56,233 bases of DNA from Aliiglaciecola sp. (GCA_028356795.1 JAOMVH010000005.1:1-56233), one strand, 5' to 3'; positions 40,505 through 50,792 are shown, numbered from the stretch's first letter. The notes: generated by a model from the sequence alone, not told the origin. Made by a program: numbers and translations.

Positions 40505-40656
40505 AACAAAGTCACTCTCATAGAATAAAGGAACTCAAAATTAGGTAATGAACGAGGTTGTGTATTAAAAGCTGTCAAATAGACCGCTTGCGTTTAATAT
40601 ATTAAAACAGTGCTAGTGTAATTTAAATTACATACTCTCACTCGTCACCAGAATCT

Positions 40657-40695
40657 AAAAATGGCCCGCCAATACCTGCGCGAGCCATTTTTTTA
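40657..40695 (-). terminator. Rho-independent terminator after TonB receptor gene
   Basis: On the - strand AAAAAATGGCTCGC pairs with GCGGGCCATTTTT around a ten-base loop, with one bulged base. It lies between the receptor and the halogenase-like gene, so the two can be expressed separately. Confidence 0.72.
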
Positions 40696-40719
40696 AGTTA
40701 CTTTAAATTGCATCATGGG

Positions 40720-43548
40720 TTAGAAATTACCTCTAACTCCTAATGCAAAACGTGCACCTGAATCTTGAATCAAGGTGATTTGATTCGAGAATCGACCATG
40801 TTTGATGGTTTCTTCACCGGTTATATTGATACCCTCAATAAACACTGTGTAGTTGTCATCAATGTCATAGCTGGCACTCATATCCCACTGGCTGTAATCA
40901 TCAACAAACTCCGGTTCACCCGTTGTTGGATTTCTCAAGGTTTGTAAGAAGTTGTCGCGATTGTTATAGGCCAAACGAGCCTGTACGGGACCCTGCTCAT
41001 AGAAAAGCACCAAGTTTTGTGAGTCACCCAAGCCCTCCAAAGCAAAACTCTGGAAAGATGAGGTATCGATTTTGGCATTACTATCTACGAATGTAGCATT
41101 GGCAGTAACGCCAAAACCATTTTCCCAAACATGAGTAATGGCCAATTCGAACCCATCAACATCTGCCGTTTCACCATTACGTGGTCTACTTACGAAGAAT
41201 ACTTCAGAAGCACCTACGAGCTCGTCGGCTAAATTGTTAGGATCAATACCTGGAGGTAAATCACCCGGCGCGCAATTACCACAGATATTGCCATCAGTAT
41301 TTGCTCGATCTGACAACACAAAAGTCTCATCTGAAGGGGCAATAGTAATAAAATCTTCAACAGACTTATTAAAGTAAGCAAAGCTTACAAAACTCGCGTC
41401 CCCATAATACCACTCATAAGAAATATCATAGTTAGTCGACTTGAATGGCTTAAGTGCTGCGTTACCGCCACTGGCGACTAAGTTTTGCACGCGTGGCTCC
41501 CCGATATTGGTTACCGGTGTCAATTGCGAAAGTGTTGGCCTTGTCAATGAATCATAAAATGCAAAACGCACTAACATATCATCAACTACTTCAAGTTTAA
41601 GATTGACGCTTGGCAGGAAGTCATTGTAACTGCTCGCCTCAGTGACTGGACTAGTTCCGCCAGCAAATACATTGGCGAACAATGTCGTATCACTGGTAGC
41701 AACCACATCGGCTAAGATACGTTCTAAACCATCTACAGACGTATCCGTTTTACTGTAACGTCCGCCAATTTGCGCGGTCCACGGCATTTCACCAAGTTCA
41801 CCCTCTAACAACACATCCACATAAAAGCTGGTAACTTCTTCGCTTATAATTGAAAAGTCATCTTGAAGTGTGGGTGCCCAACCATTGTTAAGTGCAATAA
41901 TTGATGCCGTAGTGCCAGCAGGTACACCTAGCGTAGCGTCATTTGCCAACTGCATATCAGTATTTGTTTCCAATACATTGAAGAAACCAGCCGCATCATA
42001 GGTGTACCACGTATCAGCTACGCCAGAAAAGAAGTTATTCGCGGTGTATTCTTGCAAGGTTCCATCTGGCACTGCAACACGATAGCCGCCATATATCCCG
42101 AACAGATCAAAACCCTGTGTTCCATGCCGGTAATTTTGGATGCTTTTTTCACGATCTTGATAATAAGCACCAAAATTTACCCGAGTAATGGTTTCAGAGT
42201 CAGGTGTATAGCTAAAATCGGCTTTTAATTCAGTAATTTCATCTTCATCTTTGTCTCCCTCTTGAGCATAAACGTGCGCACGCCCTAAACTCGCATCAGG
42301 AATACCATTTGCAGTGAAATTATCATGGTCGGTTCTAAGGCGCCCATTTTCGAGTATTGATGTGTAATTATTGACGATACCAATAACGCTGAAGTACGCG
42401 TCACCGCCAGAGGTGTCGTTTTCAGCTGCTGAAGTAGATAGATCAAATACACCCGTAAGCTCATCGGTGATGATCCACTCAACGTTCAGACCAAAAGCTT
42501 CGATAGACACATCGCGTCTGCCACGAGTACTTTCTACAAAGTCACTCGCTGCATTGCCACCCTCTTGAGAGATCAATGTTGCTGTGCGTGTCGCTTCATC
42601 AACTTCAACTCTACCCACACGATTTGGCTCGTACCACGCGGCTAAATCATGCACTTGAGAATCAACTTCGAATTCAGAAATAAACCCATCAAATGTAATA
42701 GTGATGTCATCAGACGGTGCATATTGAAGCACCAAAGATGCGTTGGTTCTGGTTCTATCTTGAACATCAGAAACATGATCCATATTCCGAGGTATGTAGA
42801 TATTTTCAGCAAGCAATTCATTGTCGACATTGTATACGTCAATACCTGGACGCCAGCCTGCGGTACCAATCGAGTTAATATCTACCTTTCGTTTTTGATG
42901 AGAGGCTGCAAACAATACACCGAAAGTATCATCATTGAAGGTGTTACTAATAAGAACACTCGCTCCCGGAGAAGTTTCTTCATTTAAATCCTCGTAAGTC
43001 GCTTTTACCGTGCCAGCAATTTTAAACCCATCAATATCAAACGGTCGCGCCGTTGTTGTGTTGATGGTGGCACCTATTCCACCTGCTTGTAGGGCGGCAT
43101 TGGAACTCTTGTATACAGACGCACCTGTAATCATCTCTGCTGCCAAAACATCGAAGCTAAATTCTCGGCCTGGATTTTCGGTTGCAATTTGTCGTCCGTT
43201 CACTAAAACGCTGTTGAACTCAGGCCCAAAACCACGAACGGTAACAAACTGGCCTTCACCACCGTTACGATCGATAGAAACACCAGTAATTCTTTGTAGC
43301 GATTCTGCCACGTTCAAATCTGGAAACTTACCCAAATCTTCTGCAGCGATACCATCGGAAACGATCGCCGATTCTTTCTTATCAGACATAGCCCGTTTCA
43401 AACTGCTCACGATACCAGTCACTTGGATGACTTCTACATCATCAGCTGAGGCTGGAGCTTGAGCAAGAGCAGGCATGGAAACCATTGTAGCGGTAGTAGG
43501 TACTAGTAACGCTGCCTTAATGGCAGTTCTAAGATAACTTCTTTTCAT
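40720..43548 (-). CDS. TonB-dependent outer membrane receptor
   Basis: This 942-residue outer membrane receptor imports a substrate using proton motive force delivered by TonB. The signal peptide ends at ALAQA (about residue 31). A TonB-box-like DVEVIQVTG (about 37-45) follows, then the plug domain (to about 180, with VTVRGFGPEFNSVLVNGRQ) and a beta-barrel ending in a terminal Phe (GVRGNF). The size and plug motifs match the large carbohydrate-type receptors of Alteromonadales and Xanthomonadales. It diverges from the alpha-galactosidase gene, so a galactoside is the likely cargo. Confidence 0.93.
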   Translation of the reverse strand: MKRSYLRTAIKAALLVPTTATMVSMPALAQAPASADDVEVIQVTGIVSSLKRAMSDKKESAIVSDGIAAEDLGKFPDLNVAESLQRITGVSIDRNGGEGQFVTVRGFGPEFNSVLVNGRQIATENPGREFSFDVLAAEMITGASVYKSSNAALQAGGIGATINTTTARPFDIDGFKIAGTVKATYEDLNEETSPGASVLISNTFNDDTFGVLFAASHQKRKVDINSIGTAGWRPGIDVYNVDNELLAENIYIPRNMDHVSDVQDRTRTNASLVLQYAPSDDITITFDGFISEFEVDSQVHDLAAWYEPNRVGRVEVDEATRTATLISQEGGNAASDFVESTRGRRDVSIEAFGLNVEWIITDELTGVFDLSTSAAENDTSGGDAYFSVIGIVNNYTSILENGRLRTDHDNFTANGIPDASLGRAHVYAQEGDKDEDEITELKADFSYTPDSETITRVNFGAYYQDREKSIQNYRHGTQGFDLFGIYGGYRVAVPDGTLQEYTANNFFSGVADTWYTYDAAGFFNVLETNTDMQLANDATLGVPAGTTASIIALNNGWAPTLQDDFSIISEEVTSFYVDVLLEGELGEMPWTAQIGGRYSKTDTSVDGLERILADVVATSDTTLFANVFAGGTSPVTEASSYNDFLPSVNLKLEVVDDMLVRFAFYDSLTRPTLSQLTPVTNIGEPRVQNLVASGGNAALKPFKSTNYDISYEWYYGDASFVSFAYFNKSVEDFITIAPSDETFVLSDRANTDGNICGNCAPGDLPPGIDPNNLADELVGASEVFFVSRPRNGETADVDGFELAITHVWENGFGVTANATFVDSNAKIDTSSFQSFALEGLGDSQNLVLFYEQGPVQARLAYNNRDNFLQTLRNPTTGEPEFVDDYSQWDMSASYDIDDNYTVFIEGINITGEETIKHGRFSNQITLIQDSGARFALGVRGNF

Positions 43549-44034
43549 CAGAAGCCCCCTGTTGTCCTGTTAAATTGTGTATTTTTGCTTTTGTTTATCT
43601 GCACAAATACGGCCGTGTCCTGCTGCATTTTGTGCATCGATTGCAAACATAACTCTCGAACTGCCTGCATATATGTATGTTAAATAGTATTTATATAATG
43701 TGTCAACATACCATTAACACTTATATAAGATATACGCGGTTGGTAGATTGCGCGAAAAATTCAATGAAATAGTTCACTTAAGGAATGTAAAAAGGTAAGA
43801 AACAGGCTTCGACAGATTAAGAAAAACAAAAAATATTAATTTATATCAATAACATAGCAAAGCCTTGATACTCATAAACTATGATTTGATCGCTATGCTG
43901 ATATGCTAGACCATTTAAAATTACTATACTTTTTTATAACCAAAATCAATTAATACTATTTATATGTTTTAAAACATGTTTACAATTCAGAGCAAAGTAA
44001 CGCAACCATAATTTTTCAATTGAGTGGGTTTTCT
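43549..44034. promoter_or_regulatory. Divergent control region, TonB receptor / alpha-galactosidase
   Basis: This non-coding, A+T-rich stretch drives both genes. I see ATGTTTTAAAACAT, a perfect 14-bp palindrome at 43964-43977 about 60 bp before the alpha-galactosidase start. There is also CTTATATAAG near 43720-43729 and GTATGTT/AACATAC arms at 43675-43681 and 43705-43711 on the receptor side. Any of these could bind the DgoR-like regulator, but no single motif recurs clearly, so the operator is not assigned. Confidence 0.45.
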
Positions 44035-46194
44035 ATGAACAAAGTTTTTCCTGAGTTTATTCATCTACAAGGAAAAAACTCAAGCCTGATGCTGGCATTT
44101 GGTCAAGGTGCGCCACAAGTTATTTACTGGGGTAAATCCTTGTCCAAAAGCACCACGCCACAGATGCTAACGACACTAAGAATACGACAAGAAGTGCCGG
44201 CATCTCCGGCTCGAGAAGCAAAACGGTCATTGACCACCACCACAGGCGAAGGATTTACCGGAAACCCAGGGATCAAGTTATTTGGTGATGACGCGCAATG
44301 GGCTGTTGCTACGGTTGTTAATGACATAAACCAACTATCGCCTCACCATGTTGTGATCACCAACTGGGATGAAGCCCGCAAGATAGCGCTGGTGCATACC
44401 ATCATATTGGATCACCAAGCCGATGTGTTTAGTGTGGATACCCAAGTCACCAATAAAGGAACAAGTCCTGTCAATTTAGAATGGTGCACCGCAGCAACCC
44501 TTCCTGTGCCAGCCAGTGCAGATCAGATTTTAGGGTTTGAAGGGCATTGGGCAGGCGAGTTCCATGAGCAGCATGTAAAGCAATTTTTTGGTTCCTATTT
44601 GCGTGAAAATCGCCGTGGTAGAACTTCCCATGATGCTTTCCCTGGTTTGATCATGCACACCAAAACTTGTGATCAACAGCAAGGCGAAGCATACGGGTTC
44701 CATCTAGGTTGGAGCGGCAACCATCGACTACTGAGTGAAAAAATGGCAGATGGCCGCGCATTTGTGCAAATGGGCGAATTGCTTTATCCAGGCGAAATGT
44801 CACTGACAACTAATCAAAGTTATCAATCGCCCAAACTTTATGCCAGTTATACCAATCAAGGGCTATCCGGGTTGTCTCGTCAATTTCATCAATATGTACG
44901 TCGCAATCTACTTAAATATAGTGCGCTGGCTAAACCTCGCCCGGTGCATTACAACACCTGGGAAGGAATTTACTTTGACCACGATGTAGCGACTCTCAAA
45001 GATCTCGCTAACCGTGCCTGCGAATTGGGTGTAGAGCGATTTGTATTGGACGATGGTTGGTTCATTGGCAGAAACGACGACAAAGCCGGCTTGGGTGATT
45101 GGTACGTAGATGAGGGTATTTACCCCGATGGACTGACACCAGTGATCGATCATGTAAACCAGTTGGGGATGGAGTTTGGCTTGTGGTTTGAACCTGAAAT
45201 GGTCAACCCCGACAGCAATTTATATCGTGCTCACCCAGACTGGATCCTGTCAACACCTCCCAATCAAGATGTTGGTTTTAGAAATCAGTTGGTGCTAGAT
45301 CTCACCCGTGACGAAGTCTTTGATTACCTGTTTGAACGGCTCGATAGCTTATTGAGTGAATACAACATTGCTTACATCAAGTGGGATATGAACCGTGATA
45401 TCAACCAACCAGGCGACCAGCATTTTAAACCTGCCGTGCATCGACAAACTCGCGCACTATATCGCTTACTAGCCAAAGTAAAAGCCAGTCACCCTAATGT
45501 CGAGATTGAGAGTTGTTCCTCCGGTGGTGCACGGGCTGACTATGGCGTACTAGAACATACAGATCGGGTATGGACCTCAGACTCAAACGATGCCCTTGAG
45601 CGGCTGAAAATTCAAAAGGGCTTTTCCTACTTCTTCCCTGCCGAGCTAATGGGTAGTCATGTTGGTCCAAGGGATTGTCATATCACTCATCGCAACTTAA
45701 GTATGTCAATGCGCGCCTCTGTGGTGCTATTTGGGCACATGGGCATGGAAATGGATTTGCGTGAATTGACTGACGATGAAAAAGTTGAACTCAAAGCTAT
45801 GGTTGATTTATATAAACAGCACAGAGCCTTGATTCATTCCGGTGATCTGTACCGGCTATCACTGCCAGATTATGCTATGGGTGTGGGAATGATTGCTCCA
45901 GATAAATCCGAAGCGCTGTTTTCATATAGCTTAATACGAAGCCATACCGCTGGGTTACCTGATCAATTCAAATTTGAAGGGCTGGCTCCCGAAACCTTAT
46001 ACAAGCTTCACATCATTTGGCCAATTCGAGCGGGGGATTTCTGGCCAAAATCGTCTATTTTTAACTTTGACACTAACTTGCCAGAGATGGATGGTCAGGT
46101 ATTTAGTGGCGAAGCACTGATGAACTTGGGCAAGCAATTGCCTCGTTTAGCGCCCAATAGCGCGCTTATTTATCATTTGGTCGCAGTGGAATAA
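44035..46194 (+). CDS. Alpha-galactosidase, GH36
   Basis: This retaining glycosidase releases terminal alpha-galactose. It has 719 residues from the ATG at 44035; an in-frame TTG five codons earlier is less likely. The N-terminal beta-sandwich precedes a TIM barrel with LDDGWF, FGLWFEPEMVN, the nucleophile D451 in YIKWDMN, SCSSGGARADYG and the probable acid/base D516 in TSDSNDALERL. There is no signal peptide, so the substrate must be imported intact. The tetrameric bacterial GH36 type acts on small galactosides (melibiose, raffinose, galactosyl-glycerol) rather than polymers. Confidence 0.94.
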   Translation: MNKVFPEFIHLQGKNSSLMLAFGQGAPQVIYWGKSLSKSTTPQMLTTLRIRQEVPASPAREAKRSLTTTTGEGFTGNPGIKLFGDDAQWAVATVVNDINQLSPHHVVITNWDEARKIALVHTIILDHQADVFSVDTQVTNKGTSPVNLEWCTAATLPVPASADQILGFEGHWAGEFHEQHVKQFFGSYLRENRRGRTSHDAFPGLIMHTKTCDQQQGEAYGFHLGWSGNHRLLSEKMADGRAFVQMGELLYPGEMSLTTNQSYQSPKLYASYTNQGLSGLSRQFHQYVRRNLLKYSALAKPRPVHYNTWEGIYFDHDVATLKDLANRACELGVERFVLDDGWFIGRNDDKAGLGDWYVDEGIYPDGLTPVIDHVNQLGMEFGLWFEPEMVNPDSNLYRAHPDWILSTPPNQDVGFRNQLVLDLTRDEVFDYLFERLDSLLSEYNIAYIKWDMNRDINQPGDQHFKPAVHRQTRALYRLLAKVKASHPNVEIESCSSGGARADYGVLEHTDRVWTSDSNDALERLKIQKGFSYFFPAELMGSHVGPRDCHITHRNLSMSMRASVVLFGHMGMEMDLRELTDDEKVELKAMVDLYKQHRALIHSGDLYRLSLPDYAMGVGMIAPDKSEALFSYSLIRSHTAGLPDQFKFEGLAPETLYKLHIIWPIRAGDFWPKSSIFNFDTNLPEMDGQVFSGEALMNLGKQLPRLAPNSALIYHLVAVE

Positions 46195-46211
46195 CCTCTA
46201 GGCTAAGTGCA

Positions 46212-46238
46212 AATAGAGTGGCAACTTGCCACTCTATT
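46212..46238. terminator. Hairpin between convergent alpha-galactosidase and DUF3089 genes
   Basis: AATAGAGTGGCAA and TTGCCACTCTATT form a 13-bp stem with almost no spacer. It lies between two convergent genes and probably terminates both, although the T-tracts are weak. Confidence 0.6.
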
Positions 46239-46265
46239 GCCATCCCAATTAGCGATCGAAAACCT

Positions 46266-47426
46266 TCATGGTTGACTTAGAAACGCGTTAGTTCGTTCAA
46301 TGCCATTGGCGCGAATATTACCGTAAAACAAATTGAAATCGAGCACATGATAGCTGCCATCTTGACCGTCAAAATGATTAGAAAAGGCATTATCTTGCTG
46401 TTTTTGAATATGTAGCACACCGCTCTTATCACATTGCGCCCAAGTTAGATTTTGTGTTACTGATTCCAATTCTTGGTAGGTGAACTCTGGGCTTTTGGCC
46501 AACAACATGTATAAAAAGGTACGCTTAAACTCAACTGGGAAGGCCCCTTTGTGATGATCGGCAGATACTTTTTGTGTGTTTGTTTGCCAGCTAAGAGGAT
46601 TCACGCACGCGATAGATTTGCCCAATGTATCTTCCCATCCCGACGAGTACCAGTGACGATAACCTTGAGATAAATAACCGCCTTCACCATAGGTATCGTA
46701 AGACACAATACACCCAGTCTGGGTGGCACTTTGGCATAACGAGATATTCTCAAACTCACGTTCGAACATATCCAAAGGCAACCAGTAGCCAATGGTATAG
46801 GCCGCTACCATTTTATGGCGCAAATCTGTTCCATCAATTTTATCAGCGATTAATCGCAAAGCATGATGACTACCTTGGCTATGGCCGACAATCATAAAAG
46901 GTCGACCTTTATTTTGGTGGGCCAAGAAATAGTCAAACGCGCTGGCAACATCTTGGTAGGCGAGATCCAATGCCTGATAACTAGATTGTGTGTCTGCAGA
47001 GCCAAACGCGGATAAATGGGCCTGTCGGTAAATTGGTGCATAAATGTCACAACAACCGTTAAAGGCACTTGCCATGCTCGATAACATGTATTCAAGGGAC
47101 TGGGCTTCAGAATTGGTCTTGGCCATATTTGAGTTCCAGCCACCAGGCCCGACATATCCGGTGGAATGAACAAAAAACACATCAACTTGTTTATCTTCCA
47201 TGTCGTTGCTTTGATCAAGCCCAACAGGCACCAGATCAGCGGTATCTTGTTTAGTAGGCAGTGATGCCCAAAAATCTTCATTGGCATAGCTAGGAGCAGC
47301 AGGTACATCAGTGATATTGAATTCATCCCGAGGTAATAAATACCATTGCACTAGTAATCCTAAGCCCACAACAAGCGCCACCAAAGACGTGGCGACGATA
47401 CCTAACCATTTCAAAACTTTCTTCAC
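46266..47426 (-). CDS. DUF3089 alpha/beta-hydrolase, membrane-anchored
   Basis: The protein has about 386 residues if it starts at the GTG at 47426, which has AAGG eight bases upstream; an ATG at 47471 lacks a ribosome-binding site. One N-terminal membrane segment (about 8-30) anchors it, and the rest faces the periplasm. The DUF3089 landmarks are DVFFVHSTGYVGPGGWN and the nucleophile elbow VGHSQGS. The family is thought to contain lipase/esterase-like hydrolases; the substrate is unknown. It converges with the alpha-galactosidase gene and need not belong to that locus. Confidence 0.8.
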   Translation of the reverse strand: MKKVLKWLGIVATSLVALVVGLGLLVQWYLLPRDEFNITDVPAAPSYANEDFWASLPTKQDTADLVPVGLDQSNDMEDKQVDVFFVHSTGYVGPGGWNSNMAKTNSEAQSLEYMLSSMASAFNGCCDIYAPIYRQAHLSAFGSADTQSSYQALDLAYQDVASAFDYFLAHQNKGRPFMIVGHSQGSHHALRLIADKIDGTDLRHKMVAAYTIGYWLPLDMFEREFENISLCQSATQTGCIVSYDTYGEGGYLSQGYRHWYSSGWEDTLGKSIACVNPLSWQTNTQKVSADHHKGAFPVEFKRTFLYMLLAKSPEFTYQELESVTQNLTWAQCDKSGVLHIQKQQDNAFSNHFDGQDGSYHVLDFNLFYGNIRANGIERTNAFLSQP

Positions 47427-47643
47427 AGACAACACCTTGTATATCGAGTAAATAGTGAACAATGGCACCATTTTATATTATAAATGTGTTTTATTGTCAC
47501 ATTTTTATGCCTTTGTTAGCAGCCACTAGAACATATCAAGACTGACATCCTAAAAAATACGTTCAATGACACAGCAGATTGACTCTAGATCCTTTACCCA
47601 CAGGTTAGAGTAACTTAATCTGATACGACCAACCGGAGGTAAC

Positions 47644-49569
47644 ATGCATAAACGAATAACAAAAATCATAATGTTAAGTTTTTTAACTTCAACTGCATTT
47701 AGCATCGACGCTCAACAGCACTGGCCATTTCCTCAAGACGAACACACACCCGACCCCCTCCGCATAGGAACTGCGAGTGATAGACCTGTTGATGTATCAC
47801 GATTTTTACTCTCTCGCGGCGCCTCAAGTGGTAGAGTCAACTCTCAAGGAACTCATATTGCGTTTAGTAGCAATGTCACGGGTATCTCGCAACTATGGAT
47901 CATGGCAATTACGGGTGGCCAAGCAAAGCAGTTGACCTTTGGCAACGGCATCACCTTCTTCCGCTGGCATCCAGATGGACAACAAATAATCTATGGTGCC
48001 GACAACAATGGCGATGAACGCGAAGCCTATTACATGATTGATATCGCTGGTACCAGTGAGTCTTTAGTAAAGGCCAGTAGCAAAGCCTATCGTGCTTTTG
48101 GCGCATTTCACGCAGATGGTAAGCGCTTTAGCTACGCTTCTACTGAGCGAAATGGCCGAGATTTTGATATTTACGTGCACAACCTAAATAACGGCAAATC
48201 AGAGCTGGTTTATCAATCTGAATTTGGCTTTTTCCCCGCTCAGTGGCGCCCAGGCACTAACCAAATGTTAGTCACCGAAACCGTTGGTGAAGATGGTGAG
48301 AACCTATACCTGCTCGATACCAGCAGCAAAAAAATACAACCCTTGTTTAAACCCACTGTATCTGCCGCATTCAATAATTTTCAATGGAACGCCTCGGGTA
48401 GCGGCTTCTATTTTATCAGCAATGACGACAGTGATTTACTCAGTCTTCGTTTTCATAATATGACCACAAATCGCACCGATGAAATTGTTAAAACCGATGC
48501 AGAGTTACATGGTGTCAAACTCTGTGCTGGCGGTGATACGCTGCTTTACAGTATTAATGACGATGGATTTGAAACGGCCTTCGTCACACCCACCAAATCT
48601 TTTTCACCTAAGAAAGTAGATTTACCCCAAGGCACCTTGTACGCATCTTGCAGCCAAAAATCAGCGGCCATCATCACCTTAAATGGCCCAGCAACGCCAG
48701 GCTCCTTATATGCCTTAGATCTTAACAGTGCTGAAAGCACATTGATTAGAGAGCCAGACTTGGCTGGTATTGATTCTCGGACACTGCAAACGCCAGAAGT
48801 TATCCGCTTCCCTGCCCGCGATGGCGTTGAGCTGCAAGGATTGCTATACCTGCCTAAAAACATCAAAGGCATGCCACCTCTGGTGATTGATATTCATGGT
48901 GGCCCCACTGGACAAGCCCGTCCTAGTTGGCAACCTTTAACCCAATATTTGGTGGGCAAAGGTATCGCAGTGCTCGATATTAATGTGCGTGGTTCAACTG
49001 GGTTTGGTAAAACTTATGCTCGCTTAGACAACCAAGAAAAACGCTTGGACAGCGTCAGAGATCTGGTTGACGCATTGGCTTGGCTAAAAAAAGACGGACG
49101 TGTTGATGCAGATAACGCAGCCGCTATGGGCGGCTCTTATGGTGGTTACATGGTCAATGCCGTTATGGGCGCCTACCCTGATGCATTTGCCGCTGGCGCA
49201 TCGTTTGTCGGAGTCGCGGATTGGGTCCGCGCACTGCAGACCGCTTCTCCTGGCTTGAAGGCATCAGACAGAATCGAATACGGTGATATCACAGATCCTA
49301 AATGGCAAGAGTTTTATGCGGTTAACTCGCCCATCAATACGGTTGAAAATATTGTTGCGCCCATGTTCTTTCAACATGGTGTAAATGACCCTAGAGATCC
49401 TGTGACAGAATCAGATACTATGGTGTCAGCTCTGAGAGAAAAAAACATTCCAGTTACTTACTTGCGTATGCCTGACGAAGGGCACTCAGTTAGAAAGTTG
49501 ACCAATCGCGTTATGTTGTATCGACAACTTGCTGATTTCTTAGAAACCCATTTGAATAATAAAAACTAG
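47644..49569 (+). CDS. Secreted S9-family peptidase
   Basis: This prolyl-oligopeptidase-type serine peptidase has 641 residues. A signal peptide (to about residue 23, ...FSIDA) is followed by a seven-bladed TolB/DPP4-like propeller (about 50-370) and a C-terminal alpha/beta-hydrolase. The catalytic triad is S498 in GGSYGGY, D582 in NDPRD and H614 in DEGHS. GGAGG lies six bases before the ATG. It is probably periplasmic and cleaves short peptides. The next gene, 20 bp on, encodes a dipeptidase, so the pair likely completes peptide breakdown. Confidence 0.92.
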   Translation: MHKRITKIIMLSFLTSTAFSIDAQQHWPFPQDEHTPDPLRIGTASDRPVDVSRFLLSRGASSGRVNSQGTHIAFSSNVTGISQLWIMAITGGQAKQLTFGNGITFFRWHPDGQQIIYGADNNGDEREAYYMIDIAGTSESLVKASSKAYRAFGAFHADGKRFSYASTERNGRDFDIYVHNLNNGKSELVYQSEFGFFPAQWRPGTNQMLVTETVGEDGENLYLLDTSSKKIQPLFKPTVSAAFNNFQWNASGSGFYFISNDDSDLLSLRFHNMTTNRTDEIVKTDAELHGVKLCAGGDTLLYSINDDGFETAFVTPTKSFSPKKVDLPQGTLYASCSQKSAAIITLNGPATPGSLYALDLNSAESTLIREPDLAGIDSRTLQTPEVIRFPARDGVELQGLLYLPKNIKGMPPLVIDIHGGPTGQARPSWQPLTQYLVGKGIAVLDINVRGSTGFGKTYARLDNQEKRLDSVRDLVDALAWLKKDGRVDADNAAAMGGSYGGYMVNAVMGAYPDAFAAGASFVGVADWVRALQTASPGLKASDRIEYGDITDPKWQEFYAVNSPINTVENIVAPMFFQHGVNDPRDPVTESDTMVSALREKNIPVTYLRMPDEGHSVRKLTNRVMLYRQLADFLETHLNNKN

Positions 49570-49589
49570 AATATAAAGGAACACAACAC

Positions 49590-50792
49590 ATGAAAAAATT
49601 GCTCGGATTGGGAATTGCTTTGGCGCTTAGTGGCTGTGCAGTTGCTGACCATAAAGAGTTCCATGCTTCATCCAAAGCCAAAGAGCTGGCGCAAAAATAT
49701 ATTCTAGTTGATGGGCATATTGATGTGCCCTATCGATTGCAAGAAAAATGGGTTGATGTCACTAAAGCCACTGATGGTGGCGATTTTGATTACCCAAGAG
49801 CCAAAGCTGGCGGCTTAAATGCGCCCTTTATGTCAATTTATGTGCCTGCATCGTTAGATGATTCAGACCAGTCAACGGCATTAGCTCATCGACTGATTGA
49901 TTATGTGGAAGCCATTGTTGGTCGTGCACCAGACAAATTTGCCATTGCCACGTCAGTGGCTGATGTGGAAGAGCACTTCGCCAAGGGTTTAATTTCGTTG
50001 CCTTTGGGCATGGAAAACGGCTCGCCGGTGCAAGGCAGTCTTGAAACACTAAAACAGTTTTATGACCGCGGAATTCGCTATATCACCTTGGCACACTCGT
50101 TAGCCAACCATATTTCAGATTCGTCCTACGACTTGCGCCGCAAATGGAAAGGCTTAAGCCCCTTTGGTAAAGACATGGTCAAAGAAATGAACAATTTGGG
50201 GATCATGATTGATATTTCACATGTCTCCGATGCCGCTTTTTATCAAACCGTTGAAATCAGTCAAGCGCCGGTTATTGCCTCACACTCATCACTACGTACT
50301 TTTACTCCAGGGTTTGAGCGCAATATGGATGATGACATGATCAAAGCATTAGCAGCCAATGGTGGCGTGATCATGATTAATTTTGGTTCTACCTTTGTCG
50401 ATCCCGTTTCCCGCGCTTGGCGGATAAAAATGGGGGTACAGCGTAAAGAGCTTGAAACAAAATTTGGCAAAGATAGCCCCGAGTTAGTGGATTTTGAAAA
50501 GCGTTATCGAGAAACCAGTCCGTTTCCATTTGCCGATGTGAACACCGTAGTTGAACATGTAGAACACGTGGTGAAACTGGTTGGCATCGAGCATGTGGGC
50601 ATTGGTTCTGACTATGATGGTGTAGGTGATTCCTTACCCATAGGGCTAAAGGATGTATCAACCTACCCTAATTTAGTGCAAGGCTTGCTAGATAAAGGCT
50701 ATAGCGAAGAGGATATTGCTAAGATCTTAGGTACAAACTTGTTAAGAGTATGGCGGGAAGTAGAAGAATTGGCGGCTAAGTCAAAGGGTTAG
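49590..50792 (+). CDS. Membrane dipeptidase (M19), lipoprotein
   Basis: This zinc dipeptidase of the renal dipeptidase family has 400 residues. The lipobox LSGC (about 14-17) indicates a lipid-anchored envelope protein. Metal ligands are visible in DGHIDVPYR (H and D), GMENG (E), ISHVSD (H) and ASHSS (H), with the catalytic-site Asp in GIGSDYDG. AAAGGA precedes the start. M19 enzymes hydrolyse a range of dipeptides, including ones with D-residues at the C-terminus. It pairs with the upstream S9 peptidase. Its stop codon abuts the stop of the convergent next gene. Confidence 0.92.
   Translation: MKKLLGLGIALALSGCAVADHKEFHASSKAKELAQKYILVDGHIDVPYRLQEKWVDVTKATDGGDFDYPRAKAGGLNAPFMSIYVPASLDDSDQSTALAHRLIDYVEAIVGRAPDKFAIATSVADVEEHFAKGLISLPLGMENGSPVQGSLETLKQFYDRGIRYITLAHSLANHISDSSYDLRRKWKGLSPFGKDMVKEMNNLGIMIDISHVSDAAFYQTVEISQAPVIASHSSLRTFTPGFERNMDDDMIKALAANGGVIMINFGSTFVDPVSRAWRIKMGVQRKELETKFGKDSPELVDFEKRYRETSPFPFADVNTVVEHVEHVVKLVGIEHVGIGSDYDGVGDSLPIGLKDVSTYPNLVQGLLDKGYSEEDIAKILGTNLLRVWREVEELAAKSKG

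Noticed and set aside
43010-43462. Rightward 150-codon frame inside the TonB receptor gene
   Set aside because: It is antisense to a conserved plug domain, lacks a ribosome-binding site and has no recognisable protein features.
44020-44034. TTG start for the alpha-galactosidase five codons upstream
   Set aside because: The ATG at 44035 is a better start codon and the extra residues add nothing conserved.
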